Part shown: positions 22,814 through 35,369 of the stretch, piece by piece
Numbering within the stretch: position 1 is the stretch's first letter
Layout: every line of letters starts with the position of its first letter
NCBI GenBank assembly: GCA_944989445.1
Contig: CALYLW010000687.1
Location: 124,001-188,000, forward strand
DNA length: 64,000 nt
Reading direction: 5' to 3'
Source: Ampullaceana balthica
Taxonomy: Eukaryota > Mollusca > Gastropoda > Lymnaeidae
The notes under the pieces: model-generated
Seen by the model: only the letters and a program-made list of their open reading frames with translations
Told to the model about the DNA's origin: nothing
Databases searched by the model: none
Made by a program: the position numbers and the translations under genes

Positions 22814-22821
22814 CGTGGTAT

Positions 22822-23679
22822 ATGAAGGTCAATCGTGTCAATAGATGTTACTGATCACTGACAGTTTAACAGTCGATGCTGCAGAACCGGCTGCAAAGAG
22901 ATCTGACTGTCGAGAAAGGGTTTTATAATTGTTTATTTTTGTGAAATATGAATAGAATTAAAGAAACGTTCTTCTCTTGTTATTTCTAAAGAAATTGAGG
23001 TGCTCGCTAGAATTGTAGTAGACCAACTAACTTCTTCCCCCGAAAATAACTAATAACTTGGGAGTGGGGGGGAAATAGAGGTTTGTTACTTCTCCCAGCT
23101 CTGTTCACATAATATGATTGGCATCCTCAAAACCTTAGAGACAACCCAAGTTGCTTGCCAAATTTTATCATTGTTGCCCTTGTCTATCATGGGTCCATTC
23201 CCCGTCTGTGAAGACAGAACACGTGTACGCCCCATCCCTCCCCCCCCCACGCCTAAACCACACGCCCTGCAACCGAAGCATGTAGTTTGAGGAGATAACG
23301 ATCACATTGATACTTCATTATCTCCACGCTGCCTTCTCGGTACATCTGAAACTCTTCTAGTCGTGTATGTAATGGCTGGCCGTGCCCGCGGCATTGTTGG
23401 TGGATGGCTCGGCTTACCCTGGCCGTACACTTCATGTGACTCAGTAGGAGGGAAGGAACGAAAGAAAGTGGGGAAAAAAGTAAGGGCGGGGGTGAGGGGC
23501 GACATGTTATTTGCTTATGGTCCATTCCTGCGATTGGTTGTTTATTGCGTCGTAGAGGTAGGTTGTGGGAATGAATTTATATGTTTATTTGTTGTTGTTG
23601 TGTTCAGTTGAATCGTAGGTTCGGAACGGAAATAAAGGCCTTTCGCTACATTTGTCACGAAATTTAAAATATAGTGGCA
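22822..23679. other. Non-coding stretch
   Basis: Unique DNA with a poly-C run at 23236-23250. Small overlapping frames on both strands at 23250-23610 have no splice support. Confidence 0.5.
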
Positions 23680-24575
23680 TAGTGGTGCCTCAAGATACGA
23701 AATTAATCCATTCCGGGGTGGCTTTCGTATCTTGGATTTTTCGTATCTCGAAATAAGTTTTTCACTCGGAAACAGCACTAAAAATTGAAAATATCGTGAA
23801 AAACTATCGAAATAACAAAGTAGGATTCTTCAATCCTTAAAAGTACACATTATAAATTAAATAATAAATAAGAGGACAATGAAAACAGAATAAAAGAAAT
23901 GAAATTTGTTATGTATACAAATGTACTTTTTGAGTGAGGCGATGTGGCGAAGTGTCTGAGGTGGTAGGGGAGGAGAACGGATGGCAGAAAAAAATAACGG
24001 CATTACGTACGAAATACTGAACTTAATGAAAATTATAATAGGTTATGTACACAATTTTCATGAATTAATGCTAAATAAACTCTTACGTTTGTTTAGTGTA
24101 CATTTGTACTAAATGTATCAAAACACTTACGTAAAAAAAATTCTTTAGAAAAATATTTTTTAAAAATAATTTATTTTGCGCTTTCTAATATATTTATTTT
24201 AACTTTCATTCCTTTGACTCACTTCCACCATCTTCTTGTCGTATTTTTAAAGACTATTTTGTAATCTTCGCTTACTAACTGATGGTCTCTTGGCAAATGT
24301 TCATCAAAGGAAGCTTGTTCTTGACTGCATTTTACAATATTTATGAAATGAATCAGGCAAATGTCATTGAACTTCGCAACAACTGTTGCTGGCGCGTTGA
24401 ATGCAGCCACGTTGAATGCAGCCACGTTGAATGCAGCCACGTTGAATGCAGCCACGTGACGCCTAAGGTTGTCAGCTGCGCGTTTTTCTTATCTTGGAAC
24501 AAAAAATTCTTCGAGTGGCCTTTCGTATCTTGGATTTTTCGTAACCTGAAGCATTCGTATCTAGAGGTACCACTG
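23680..24575. mobile_element. Tc1/mariner-like non-autonomous element
   Basis: The left end reads AGTGGTGCCTCAAGATACGA. The right end reverse-complemented reads CAGTGGTACCTCTAGATACG. Next to these, both sides have TTTCGTATCTTGGATTTTTC in inverted orientation, extending the terminal repeats to about 70 bp. TA follows the right end (24576-24577); the left flank is mutated. The AT-rich interior has no transposase frame. Confidence 0.65.
24394..24457. repeat. 15-bp tandem repeat x 4
   Basis: CGTTGAATGCAGCCA is repeated four times inside the mariner-like element, close to its right terminal repeat. Confidence 0.9.
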
Positions 24576-24577
24576 TA

Positions 24578-25596
24578 CCATGGATTTTATCAGTGTCGTT
24601 TAGTGTCCATTCTTCAAACCCTTCTCACTCAATTTTTGGCTGTGATGGAAGGCGGTGTGAGCCTAAGATATTTACTTTCAACTTAGCTTTCTTAAGCTAT
24701 CAGTGCGCTCTAGTTGAATAAATATGTGTGTAATATTTTTTGAATGATAGCTTGCACGTTTTGTGTGTTTTGTTTTTAAAGAGCCCGTTAAATTACATTT
24801 AATTACGCAAAAAGAAGTCGCATTTCTGTTTAATAAGAAAAAAATAAGTTCGTTAAATGTCACGCCGTTTTAGAAGTTGTCGATAGTCACGTCAGGTCAA
24901 AGGTCAAAAGCGAGTTTCGTGCCAGTAAACGGGATGCTTCTAGCGTTTATGGACCATGTACAGTTCAAATAATGGCAGGACGTTTTTTTGTGGGGGCCTC
25001 TTTTTTTTTCTTAGATACGGGACGACAAATTACTTCAGGAAGTGAAGAGAAAAAAGGCGATTTAAAAAGTGGCGTATTTAACGAAACTTCCTGTCTTTTA
25101 CAACTGTAATCGTTTATGGGGGATTTTTTTTTATTATTAGAAATATTTTTTTTTAAAAAATGATATCAGGTTTCAACGAAGTGTCACTTCCTATATTACA
25201 CCAGCCGATGGCAACTGATTATACCCCCTCCTCCCCCCTCAGCCCACCACACACACACACACTCACGTACCACCGGATGGACGTGTCTTTATTACGCGCA
25301 CGCTTCCGTTGTTTTTTTGTTGTTGTGGTACAAATCCCTTATAACTCCAACCATAAGGCGGCTCACGCTGGTAACTTGCACCTCAACATTTTGCGTGTCA
25401 CCTGGGCTATCAGGGGTTCTGGGTTTCATTAGGGCGTTACAGCAGTTGGGTAGACAACGTATTATACCTTAATTAAACACACGATGCTTTGCAGCAGTAA
25501 CTAAAATTGTAAAGGTATGATATTCTGGTTATAACAAAACCTTAACCTATAAAATATTTTTCACCTGTGTGTGTACGCGCGCAACGCTAAATGATT
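24578..25596. other. Non-coding stretch
   Basis: AT-rich with poly-T runs, and a (CA)n run at about 25247-25262. No gene signal recognised. Confidence 0.5.
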
Positions 25597-25604
25597 ACGA
25601 TTAT

Positions 25605-25872
25605 TAGCGGTGTATCGGATTTCGGCTCCGGAAAATCCGGAATCCGGCCATTATTACAAATCCGGCTCCGACAGAATTTTACTTCATAAATCCGGCTAAA
25701 TCCGACTGGTCGGTAGAGCTATAAAATATATAAATATATAATGGCCCCGGCAAATCTGGAATCTGGCACTTTTTACAAATCTGGCTCCGGCTCCGGTCGG
25801 ATACCCACTTCATAAATCCAGCCTAATCCGGCTCCGATCTAATTTCAAAATTTTGAAACTGGTATACCCCTA
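25605..25872. mobile_element. hAT-like non-autonomous element (TAGGGGTGTACC type)
   Basis: It starts TAGCGGTGTATCGG. The right end reverse-complemented is TAGGGGTATACCAG. Flanks ACGATTAT (25597-25604) and ATGATTAT (25873-25880) are an 8-bp duplication with one mismatch. The interior is built of imperfect AATCCGGCTCCG-like repeats, as in other elements of this style. Confidence 0.75.
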
Positions 25873-26502
25873 ATGATTATTATTGTTTTTGTTTAGCTAT
25901 TATTATTATTATCACTAATTATATCTCTCAGCTATAGAGCCCCACCTCCCCCCCAACTGCTATATAACCGGGAGGAATGCTAAACTTCGTCCCTGTGGAG
26001 GTTTCACGTTAATGGCAAGCTAATGCATGTTAGGCAGGTCATGATTGGCAATGGAAGGCCGACTCGCTCAGCGTGTAAACTGTTTGGATTGGCAGATTAG
26101 AATTAGCGCTTATGCTCGTGCGTGAGTGCTGCGCTATTGGCCGTTTCCGGGTTCTTTATGGGTTCCCAGTGGGGCTGTCCACGGCAGAAATGGACAACAG
26201 AGTTCCAGGCTTTCTGATATCCCCCCCCCCTCCTTGTTAGTGGCAAAAAGAAAACTAAAAGGAAAAGAGATCATCGCTTCAATGCGAAAATGTTATATCT
26301 TTTCAAGTTCATCCATTTAGAAGTATTTGTTTCGCTCTGCGGGGACGAAATTTTTCAGCGCTATTTCCCCTCGCTAACAGCCTTCAGTGAGCTGTTCACA
26401 TCAATTTGCCACGTCAGGCAACCAAATAAGAACGAATGACGTCATTGACACTTTATGAAATTAGCAATGTGTACAGTGTTGAGGGGCAACATCGGGGCTC
26501 GA

Positions 26503-26800
26503 TTCTTTAATGTAAGCACGAGGCGACATCGAGCATCTGCTCTTCCAACCTGTGGGCGTGGGTTTCATTATGTAAGCACGAGGCGACATCTTATCTATTA
26601 CAGATGCTCCTTCTGTACATCAAGCCTTTCAAAACCTTGGTTCTGGGGTTTCATTATGTAAGCACGAGATGACATTGAGCCTTTCAAAACCTTGGTTCTG
26701 TGGTTTCATTATGTAAGCACGAGGCGACATTGAGTCTTTTAAAACCTTGGTTCTGGGGTTTCATTATGTAAGCACGAGGCGACATTGAGCATCTACGCTT
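26503..26800. repeat. 55-bp minisatellite, about 5 irregular copies
   Basis: The core is TTTCATTATGTAAGCACGAG followed by GCGACATtGAG, recurring at 26563, 26649, 26704 and 26759 plus a diverged first copy at 26508. Spacing is 55 bp, except for one 86-bp interval. Confidence 0.85.
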
Positions 26801-26940
26801 CCAATCATTGGTTCTAATCATATCAGCTGTGATGAAGCCATATTATGCCAATCGATTTGGCTTAAAAAATCACGGAATGATAAGGCGTGTCAATATTTAT
26901 GGTTCTATTAACTTGTTACTAATAAATGACGGCGCTTGTC

Positions 26941-27200
26941 CATAGTGTACGCAGTACATCATGTACGCACACTGTACATCGTGTACACACACTGTACATC
27001 GTGTACACCCACTGTACATCATGTACGCACACTGTACATCATGTACGTACACTGTACATCGTGTACACCCACTGTACATCATGTACGCACACTGTACATC
27101 ATGTACGTACACTGTACATCGTGTACACCCACTGTACATCATGTACGCACACTGTACATCATGTACGTACACTGTACATCGTGTACACCCACTGTACATC
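26941..27200. repeat. 20-bp minisatellite with 60-bp higher-order unit
   Basis: Thirteen 20-bp units in three variants: CATCATGTACGCACACTGTA, CATCATGTACGTACACTGTA and CATCGTGTACACCCACTGTA. From about 27010 the three variants repeat in fixed order every 60 bp. Confidence 0.95.
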
Positions 27201-28754
27201 GACTATACTTTGTTTAAGACGGGCCTTTTGTATAAATATTCGACTCTTCCCCCCGCTCCCCCCCTTATTTTTTGCAGGGGTGACGTACCAACTAGTCGTG
27301 GTTTCTGATTATTTTCGTTGAGCGGGGAAATTGTAAAACCTCACGAGCTGTCAGACACCTGGCTCTGTACAGCCCGATAATATAAGGATGTAAGGATTCG
27401 TGTCAAGGACCTCAAGTCATGTTCCAACATTGGCGTTTGGTAGCTATCCCAGCCCCATTCAGGAGTCTAAATAGATCACGCGTTTCAAAAGTCTATATCT
27501 AATGTGTATTAAATGAAAAAAATTCTTTGGAAACTCACAGCACAACACTCAGATGTAAGAATAAAAACAGTTTTATTGTTTCATATTTAATATAAAAAAC
27601 ATACATCTTCCCGTCTGGAACTCGAGAGTGGAATGGCCCTGAATGGGTTGTCTTTTTAAAAAAACTGCAGGAAAAATCTTAATTTATAGAAATTACAATT
27701 CATTAACCGTGGATAAGCGTAGAACGCAATAATCTTCTGTGTATATTGCAGAAGGAGCGTATGTAATATAAAAGCGTCTGGTATCCAGGCCCGCCATCCT
27801 TCTGCTGCAAGAACCCTCCCTCCCCTGTGCCAGTGAACGCAGCAGAGACAACAAATGCCAACCCGTTGTAAAAGCTTTATTTGGGTCACGCTAGAGCTGG
27901 GCTGGGCTTCAGGTGCTGAACATATTCGGGCGGTGTTTTACGTCGGACCCAAGGCGTGTAATTATAATCCTAGCAAAACGCCCCAGATGTCTGACAACTG
28001 GCTGCTAAGGCAGGGAGGGCAACCTCGCCTGAGCTTATTTATTAACCAGTCTAACGTTATCTGGTTTGTGGGCAGTCTCGGGCCCGGGAAATACAGACGC
28101 AAGTTTCTTACTGACTTAGCGTTTGTTTGGTGTTTTTTTCCCCTCTCCTAAAATGATATATGTTTTTGTTTTCGTTACAGCTAAGTGCAAGAATAATTTA
28201 AAATCTCCAAGATTGAAGGTCTTGTAATTTTTGTTTGATATAAATCAAAGTACCCATAAGACGGGCCCAATTGTGGGAATGCCGCATGCTGGTGTTCTTA
28301 GCGGTGTTTAAAGAAGAAACAAAAATCAACATATCTGTATATTTGGACGATATTATAATTTTTAATAAAGTAAACACATGTTAAGGCACCAAATGCTTAG
28401 TCAAGTACAGTATCCCACACAGCAACAGCGATGTTATTCATGGTATAAAACTCAACCATACGTATTATGCCCGAGTTTAGGTGAGTGTCCCATGGAACTG
28501 ACCAACATGTGGTCAAAGATCTCCCTGCACATGCCCTGCACGTTGTTGAAGCTCATTGGACGTGTTTACAATAGTAGTGGCCCGTGGGTCTAGCCCAGCG
28601 TGCACTCTTATGGGGCGAGTAAACCACGTTTAATTTCGGGGAGGGGGCAGCGTAAACAATATGTTAGGGGTGGAAATGAGTTCAGTGTACATTTATAAAC
28701 TGGACCCGCGGTGGACAAAGGAGGGAAGAGGAGCTGTAAATTACTGAAGTCCGT

Positions 28755-28757
<3 letters not shown>
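27201..28757. other. Non-coding stretch
   Basis: Unique sequence with several short frames on both strands (for example 27855-28151) lacking splice or family support. Confidence 0.5.

Positions 28758-28800
<43 letters not shown>
28758..28800. repeat. (TA)n microsatellite
   Basis: About 21 uninterrupted TA repeats. Confidence 0.97.
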
Positions 28801-28802
<2 letters not shown>

Positions 28803-28821
28803 CTGCATTGCAGGTTCAGCA

Positions 28822-29040
28822 CAACGGTGGCCAAACCGCGGCTCGTGAGCCGCATGCGGCCCTTCTGTATTCATATTGCGGCTCGCGTACAATTTATGAA
28901 AGATATGTTACAAGGATTAATGGAAGATTTCCAAGCCAGGTTTAATGACCAATAGTGCATCAATGCGGCTCTAAAAAAGTAAATAATTATATTTTAAATT
29001 GGTTCTCAGTTCTCAGTTACTACTAGTCTGGCCACCCCTA
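28822..29040. mobile_element. hAT non-autonomous element, GGTGGCCA family copy 1
   Basis: It starts CAACGGTGGCCAAACCGCGG and ends AGTCTGGCCACCCCTA. Flanks GTTCAGCA (28814-28821) and GTTTAGCA (29041-29048) are an 8-bp duplication with one mismatch. It is about 90% alike, by eye, to the copy at 40412-40625. Confidence 0.85.
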
Positions 29041-29048
29041 GTTTAGCA

Positions 29049-30113
29049 GGAACAAATTGACATCCCCACTCTTCCCCCTACCACATCCGTGGCTGCTAAA
29101 TCAGTTATTATACTTTTTGTCACGTAAATATAATTACCGACTTATCTTTTATGTACCCAGCGCCCTCTTTTTACTGGAAAAAATGGGGGGGGGGCAGCGC
29201 TTTTCCTTGGGTTGTCCCCCCTCCCCCGACCCACCACTTACTAATGCTCTGGTTCAAGATATCCCCACCTTAAACTTACACGTTCTCTAAATGCCCGGAA
29301 CATGTTGTGCCTATTCGTGTTTACACATGTATCGTAACGAGAGACGCCCTCAAACGAACGGGTCAGCGTATTCATTAAACTGTTATGCCGAGCGGGGCGG
29401 TTATTTCAAATGTCTTATTTTGATACCTCCTCCCCGGGATTAGAGCCGATGCGTGTTACTCCATCCCCAGCACCAGGACATCACAGGATCATTGCCCGGA
29501 TGAAATATCGCGTCAGCGCCGGAGCGGCTCCGCGTTTTCCAAAACACGGCGGGAATTTTTACTGAGTTCGTCGTATGTTAGTTGTACGGATCTTCTGGTT
29601 TGTCCGCTATACGCTCGGCAATTGGCGAGCATTATGGTCTTAATATACACTGCTGTGTACCGCATAAGCGCACGTTAGAGTTTGCAATAGTACCTGATTT
29701 TAAATGCCTAGACCTTGTCTTAGATTCATCAAATCGACATCACACCCCTCATGAACATGGGTATAGTCTGTTGAAAATCAGAGAGAGATTCTGACTCGTA
29801 CTATTTCGTCGACTTGTTCCTGAACTGCGTTAGTTTTCGAGAAATCGTTTTAATTTTCATTTACTAATTTACGGCGTTGAGTGAACAGAAGGACTTTATT
29901 GTAGTATAAGCCTTAATACTTAATGAACATGAAAAAATCTAGGATGTTTTAATAGCAAAGTTGTATATATTTTTTATTATTGTTTTCATTTTTTAAAATA
30001 TTAATTAGGGCTTCAGTGATGAGTTGGGCTTAGCGCAGATTTCGATGTGAATCACCGGACAGGGAAGTCTTATTGTTTTAAAACCAAATACAATCGTACT
30101 GGTTTTGAAACGC
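29049..30113. other. Non-coding stretch
   Basis: Unique DNA. No splice-supported frame or repeat border recognised. Confidence 0.5.
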
Positions 30114-30416
30114 ACACGAGATTGCCCGACATTACACGAGATGGCCCGACATAACACGAGATGGCTAATTACACGAGATGGCACGACATTACACGAGATG
30201 GCACGACATTACACGAGATGGCACGACATTACACGAGATGGCTCATTACCCGAGATGGCTCATTACCCGAGATGGCACTATATTACACGAGATGGCCCGA
30301 CATAACACGAGATGGCCCGACATAACACGAGATGGCATGACATTACACGAGATGGGATGACATTACACGAGATGGCACGACATTACACGAGATGGCCCGA
30401 CATTACATTAGATGGC
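30114..30416. repeat. 20-bp minisatellite, about 15 copies
   Basis: The unit is ACACGAGATGGCACGACATT, with a shortened 15-16-bp form (ACCCGAGATGGCTCATT) in the middle. Open frames reading as MARHYTRW repeats are array artefacts. Confidence 0.92.
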
Positions 30417-31579
30417 ACGCCGCTACAAGCAATGGTCGGTACCGGCCTAGAGCTAAACTCAACTGAAACAAGCCACTGTCACTTTGGTTTAATCACCTTG
30501 TTCAGCCAGCATGCTGTCTCGTACAGTGAAAGCTTTACCGTGTACGTCGCGTACTTATCCACCGTGCCGGGGGTCCCAGTGTTGGTGCGGCCCGGGGTTA
30601 ACGGTCACTTATCGGTCCAGTATTATCCTGATGCTGGTTGGATACGCCGTATCTGTTGACCGCATGCGTGGTCAGTGCGAACCTCAAGGGTTAATTTCCC
30701 CTTATCGTTCTCCCTGACGACCGTCTCAATGTTTTCGTTACACCTGATGTGTACTGCCAGTACTGGGGTAAACTCGTTGCTTGTCAAAGACGAAATTAAA
30801 GTCAAGAAAAAAGTTTCTCTACATTTAACAGACATTGGTTTAGAAAAATAATGTTTAAAGAAGAAAGACATTTCTAAATGATTTGTTTAATTTTTTTTTA
30901 GTGGATGGGGCATAAATGAAAAAGTAAAAACTCAACTTAAATATTTGATAAACATCGACTTTATTAAGTTTAAATCTATCACATACCTATACCTAGACCG
31001 ATACCTAGCACCACCACTCCCCCCACCCCCCTGACACGCCGGTAATTTTTGTTTCTGGTTGCCGCATCATGTAACCGCATGTACTCGTAGATGAAATTTG
31101 TACATTATCTGCCGCTGTATGAAGCAAAGTGTTGCTTGTCGGAGTCCATTGCCGGTTGTAATTGTCTGTAACAGTTCGTTGAATATATTTGCGGCACCGT
31201 AATCACATGACTTTGGGTGACCGATTGAATAGTGTTATGGTTTTAAAAAAAAATTATTTATTAAAAAGAAGAAAAAGAAACTCAACTCATTTGGTCTATT
31301 CATTGCAATGGGACGATGCATCTATTGGCTGTTAGGACGAGGGAAGACAGTTCCATTGATTCTCGCGGTAACCATTTTTTTAAAATGGCTTCTGGCGATT
31401 AAAAGGCGAACGTCATGCCATTTCTGTATTATAATTATTTTCTTGTCGATAGATGTTTGCCTAAATCTAGCCTGGTGTCATGGCAAGTGTGGCGCAATGG
31501 ACAATCAGTAAGATGGGAGTCACCGTGAAGACGACGCAGTGAGCTCGGATTGAGAAACGCTGACGGAGGTGAAACAAGG
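30417..31579. other. Non-coding stretch
   Basis: Unique DNA with AT-rich centre and a C-rich patch near 31010-31035. No gene signal recognised. Confidence 0.5.
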
Positions 31580-32585
31580 CGATAATCTGTATCAAATCTC
31601 TCTCCGTCTTTCTCCCTCTAGCTATTTCTTTCTCTCTGCTTCGCTCTGTCTCTTTCTCTCACTCTCCCTCTCCTTCTCACTACAGCTCGATCTTTTCTGT
31701 TTACCTCTCCATCCCTTTCTCTCACTAGCTTTCTACCTCTTTCACTCACTATCTCCCTCTTTTTCTCCCCCCCCCCGATCTATCCCTTTCTCTCACTAGC
31801 TTTCTATCTCTTTCACTCACTATCTCCCTCTTTTTCCCGTCCCCCCCCAAATCTATCCCTTTCTCTCACTCTCCATCACCTTCTAACCACATCTCGATCT
31901 TTTCTGTTTACCTCTCTATCCCTTTCTCTCACTAGCTTTCTATCTCTTTCACTCACTATCTCCCTCTTTTTGTCACCCCCCAATCTATCCCTTTCTCTCA
32001 CTAGCTTTCTGTCTCTTTCACTCACTATCTCTCTCTTTTTCTCACCCCCCCCCCAATCTATCCCTTTCTCTCACTCTCCATCGCCTTCTCACCACAGCTC
32101 GATCTTTTCTGTTTACCTCTCTATCCCTTTCTCTCACTAGCTTTCTATCTCTTTCACTCACTATCTCCCTCTTTTTCTCACCCCCGATCTATCCCTTTCT
32201 CTCACTAGCTTTCTATCTCTTTCACTCACTATCTCCCTCTTTTTCTCACCCCCCCCCAAATCTATCCCTTTCTCTCACTCTCCATCACCTTCTAACCACA
32301 TCTCGATCTTTTCTGATTACCTCTCTATCCCTTTCTCTCACTAGCTTTCTATCTCTTTCACTCACTATCTCCCTTTTTTTGTCACCCCCCAATCTATCCC
32401 TTTCTCTCACTCTCCATCTCCTTCTCACCACAGCTCGATATTTTCTGTTTACCTCTCTATCCATTTCTCTCACTAGCTTTCTATCTCTTTCACTCACTAT
32501 CTCCCTCTCCCCCCCAATCTATCTATTTCTCTTATTCCCACCGCTCCCTCTCTCTATCCGTCTATTGTTCCCCCTCTTAGGCTCA
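31580..32585. repeat. 1-kb pyrimidine-rich array with roughly 60- and 200-bp periodicities
   Basis: Blocks of CTTTCTCTCACTAGCTTTCT, ATCTCTTTCACTCACTATCT and CCCTCTTTTTCTCACCCCCC recur about every 60-65 bp. About every 200 bp they are interrupted by a block with CTCGATCTTTTCTGTTTACC. The plus strand is almost purely C/T, so the duplex is an extended polypurine-polypyrimidine tract. Confidence 0.9.
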
Positions 32586-33040
32586 GTTTCCGTATTGCCT
32601 TATTATTACCCACGACGATTCCCAGGGAAGATCAGCAATACCAGCCAACAACTGCTCCCAGATGGACGCCTTCTCTGTCGCCTCCCGCCCTCAACACTGG
32701 GCACGGGGCGGACCTGTGCACTTGACCCCCGGCCTTGTCCATGTGGATCTCGGTGAATTAATTGTTCTCTAGGCCAGGCCGTGCCGTGCCGGAGGAAGCC
32801 ACGCATGAATGATAGATGGCTCCTAGAGATTTTAACAATGAAAAGGCGACGCTGGAGGCGGACCGACTCTCAGGAGTGGAGTCTTTTTACAAATGTTATA
32901 TAATTATATCGCCGGAAATAACATTTGAAAAAAAAATGGGCTGATAGCGTTAAGGACGTGAACGGCCACCGAGTAGAAAGAGACAATGAAATCAGATAGA
33001 GTTTTATGTGGCCTCGTGGATGTGTTTGTCCCGATTACAG
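32586..33040. other. Non-coding stretch, first half GC-rich
   Basis: 32620-32810 is GC-rich and open in two frames but shows no clear splice sites. Nothing else seen. Confidence 0.45.
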
Positions 33041-33373
33041 CTGCAATAATTCTATTGACTGATCCCCTCTGCATTAATCCTATTGACTGACCCTCTCTAT
33101 TAATTCTATTGACTGATCCCCTCTGTATTAATCCTATTGACTGACCCCCTCTGTATTAATCCTATTGACTGATCCCGTCTGTATTAAAACCTATTGGCTG
33201 ATCCCGTCTGTATTAATCCTATTGACTGACCCCTCTGAATTAATCCTATTGACTGACCCCACTGAATTAATCCTATTGACTGACCCCTCTGAATTAATAC
33301 TATTGACTGATCCCCTCTGAATTAATCCTATTGACTGACCCCCTCTGCATTAATCCTAATGACTGATCCCCTC
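33041..33373. repeat. About 28-bp minisatellite, about 12 copies
   Basis: The unit is ATTAATCCTATTGACTGATC plus CCCTCTGT, with variants gacc/gatc and gaatt/gtatt/gcatt and 1-3-bp length changes. Confidence 0.93.
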
Positions 33374-33547
33374 TGCCTAATGGCAGTTGTCTGTATGCTA
33401 TATTTAGTTGGCTCGTCAGATTGATTGTGAAACATGTTTTGAGTCCTGGCAGTAAAGCCGACAGTCCCAAGAAATACGACAGTTCAGTTGAATACATTAG
33501 CAAGTGGCGACATCTCGTGTTGGACTCGATTAAAGGTGGATACGTGG

Positions 33548-33921
33548 CCGTCTATGGGGGGGGGAGGGGGGTCACACATTTGTGACGAGGGGGAGGGGGT
33601 ATTTAAGAACTGTGACGTCACATTAAAAAAAAACGCGCTGCTTTAAATAAAAGTTCCACTTAAATATTTGAATGTTTTGATGGCGTTTTAAATGGCTTGA
33701 CGCTTGATACGATATTTAGAGTCCAGGCATACACTAAATACCTATTTAAATGACATAAAGTGATTTGAATCATGTTCATTTTCAAATAGGAAATACTGAT
33801 TGTATGAGGGGGGGGGGCGCGCAAAGCTTTGTGACGTTATATTTGAGGGGGTCCAAATTTTTGTGACGACGGGGTTGGGAAATCGGCAAAAAATCGCGTG
33901 ACGTCATTTATGGACGGCCCC
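33548..33921. mobile_element. Candidate non-autonomous DNA transposon (GGGGCCGTCCATAAATGACG end)
   Basis: The right end reverse-complemented is GGGGCCGTCCATAAATGACG, a terminus I recall from ISL2EU/Harbinger-like elements. The left end GGCCGTCTATGGGGG is a mutated counterpart. TACGTGG occurs directly on both sides (33541-33547, 33922-33928). TGACGTCA sites sit near each end, about 60 bp in from the left and 15 bp in from the right. Superfamily uncertain. Confidence 0.5.
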
Positions 33922-33928
33922 TACGTGG

Positions 33929-34965
33929 TTTCATAATCTGCGAATTCATCTCTTTGTGGTAACACTCGTAAATAAAACCAATGAATTCCTATTGTATTGC
34001 CTGTATTGCCTTTACCAGCGTATGTGACGAAGAAGTGGTGCACACACGAATTATAAATCTATAAAACATGAAAAGCCTCCGCCGTCATTCATGTATTCAA
34101 ACAAAAGATCAGTGTGCATTATTACGTTTGAAAACCCACACATTTTTTGCAAAAAAATAATTTTATTCATGTGTGGTAAGTCATAGTCATAGTTCCCATT
34201 CTCTATCAGATCTTAAGCACACAAAAAAAAACAAAAAAACCCAGTCTTTTTGTTATCCCTGTCTGTGCTGTCCCAGTGAGTTTGAACTGAAAACAAAAGG
34301 CGGTTATAGGATTAAAATGTTTCACGTTTTTAACGTGGGGGAATGCGAAACCTACGCGAGGCGTTAAGCGTTCCGGCTCACAATTTTACTTTAATCCGAA
34401 GTTATTAGCTACGTCCGCCTTCCCCAGGGATCAACGCGCCGGGTCGTCACAGTAAGACTGCGATGTATTTCATTTCCAGTACACCACATACTTCAATCCG
34501 TTCAAAAAACATACAACAAAGTTAGTCTCTCTCTCTCTCCCTCGCTCTCTGAACCGCTCCTCCCCCACTTTCCGGGCTAATCCATGATTTGAACGTCTAT
34601 TTCATAACTCGTTAAGCCGTCGTGCCCGGCGCACGTGCTCTCGTGTGAGCTTGTAAGTCGATGTCTGTGACCCAACTGCCCCATGTGGCCATGGGATTTA
34701 TCCCACTTTCCTACTCTATTTAACGACGGCCCCTGCTGAGTTAAGAGTCAACTCTGAGTCCTTCCCACCCCTTTCCACTGTATGGATGGTCTACTGACTA
34801 CTGCCCTTAGCGCGGTACCCACCGTGGTGTGAAGAAGTCACTCGCGGAGACTCGTCCACCGGGAAGAGGGCGTTCACCCCTTGCCGACCAGAATCACGCC
34901 ATTTCTACCTAATGCGGCGCTCGTTGATGCTAATCACGGGTATGGGAGCTGGAGGGGATGTGTGG
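33929..34965. other. Non-coding stretch
   Basis: Unique DNA with a (CT)n patch near 34525-34545. No gene signal recognised. Confidence 0.5.
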
Positions 34966-35234
34966 GGGTTACTGCAGCTGGGGTTACTACAGCTGGGGTT
35001 ACTACAGCTGGGGTTACTGCAGCTGGGGTAACTATAGCTGGGGTTACTGCAGCTGGGGTTACTGCAGCTGGGGTAATTATAGCTGGGGTTACTGCAGCTG
35101 GGGTTACTGCAGCTGGGGTAACTATAGCTGGGGTTACTGCAGCTGGGGTTACTGCAGCTGGGGTTACTGCAGCTGGGGTTACTACTGCTGGGGTTACTGC
35201 AGCTGGGGTTACTGCAGCTGGTGTTACTACTGGG
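34966..35234. repeat. 15-bp minisatellite, about 17 copies, G-rich
   Basis: The unit GGGGTTACTGCAGCT occurs with variants (aacta, tacta, aatta) in a recurring order. Each unit contains GGGG and the palindromes CTGCAG and CAGCTG. The VTAAG-like open frame is an array artefact. Confidence 0.95.
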
Positions 35235-35369
35235 TGGGTGTCATACCAGCATTCACCATACGTTCGTCAGCTATTGATCTCCCTGTTGTTATCTTGTAGG
35301 CAATTCGTGAGTTCAGTTCGTTGAAGGGTTCTCACGTTGATGTTTATGCGTTCATGTTAGTTATTTTAT

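Noticed and set aside
34881..35324. Collagen- or silk-like VTAAG repeat protein
   Set aside because: Periodic 15-bp DNA with no splice context; the alternative frame is equally open (SWGYC repeats).
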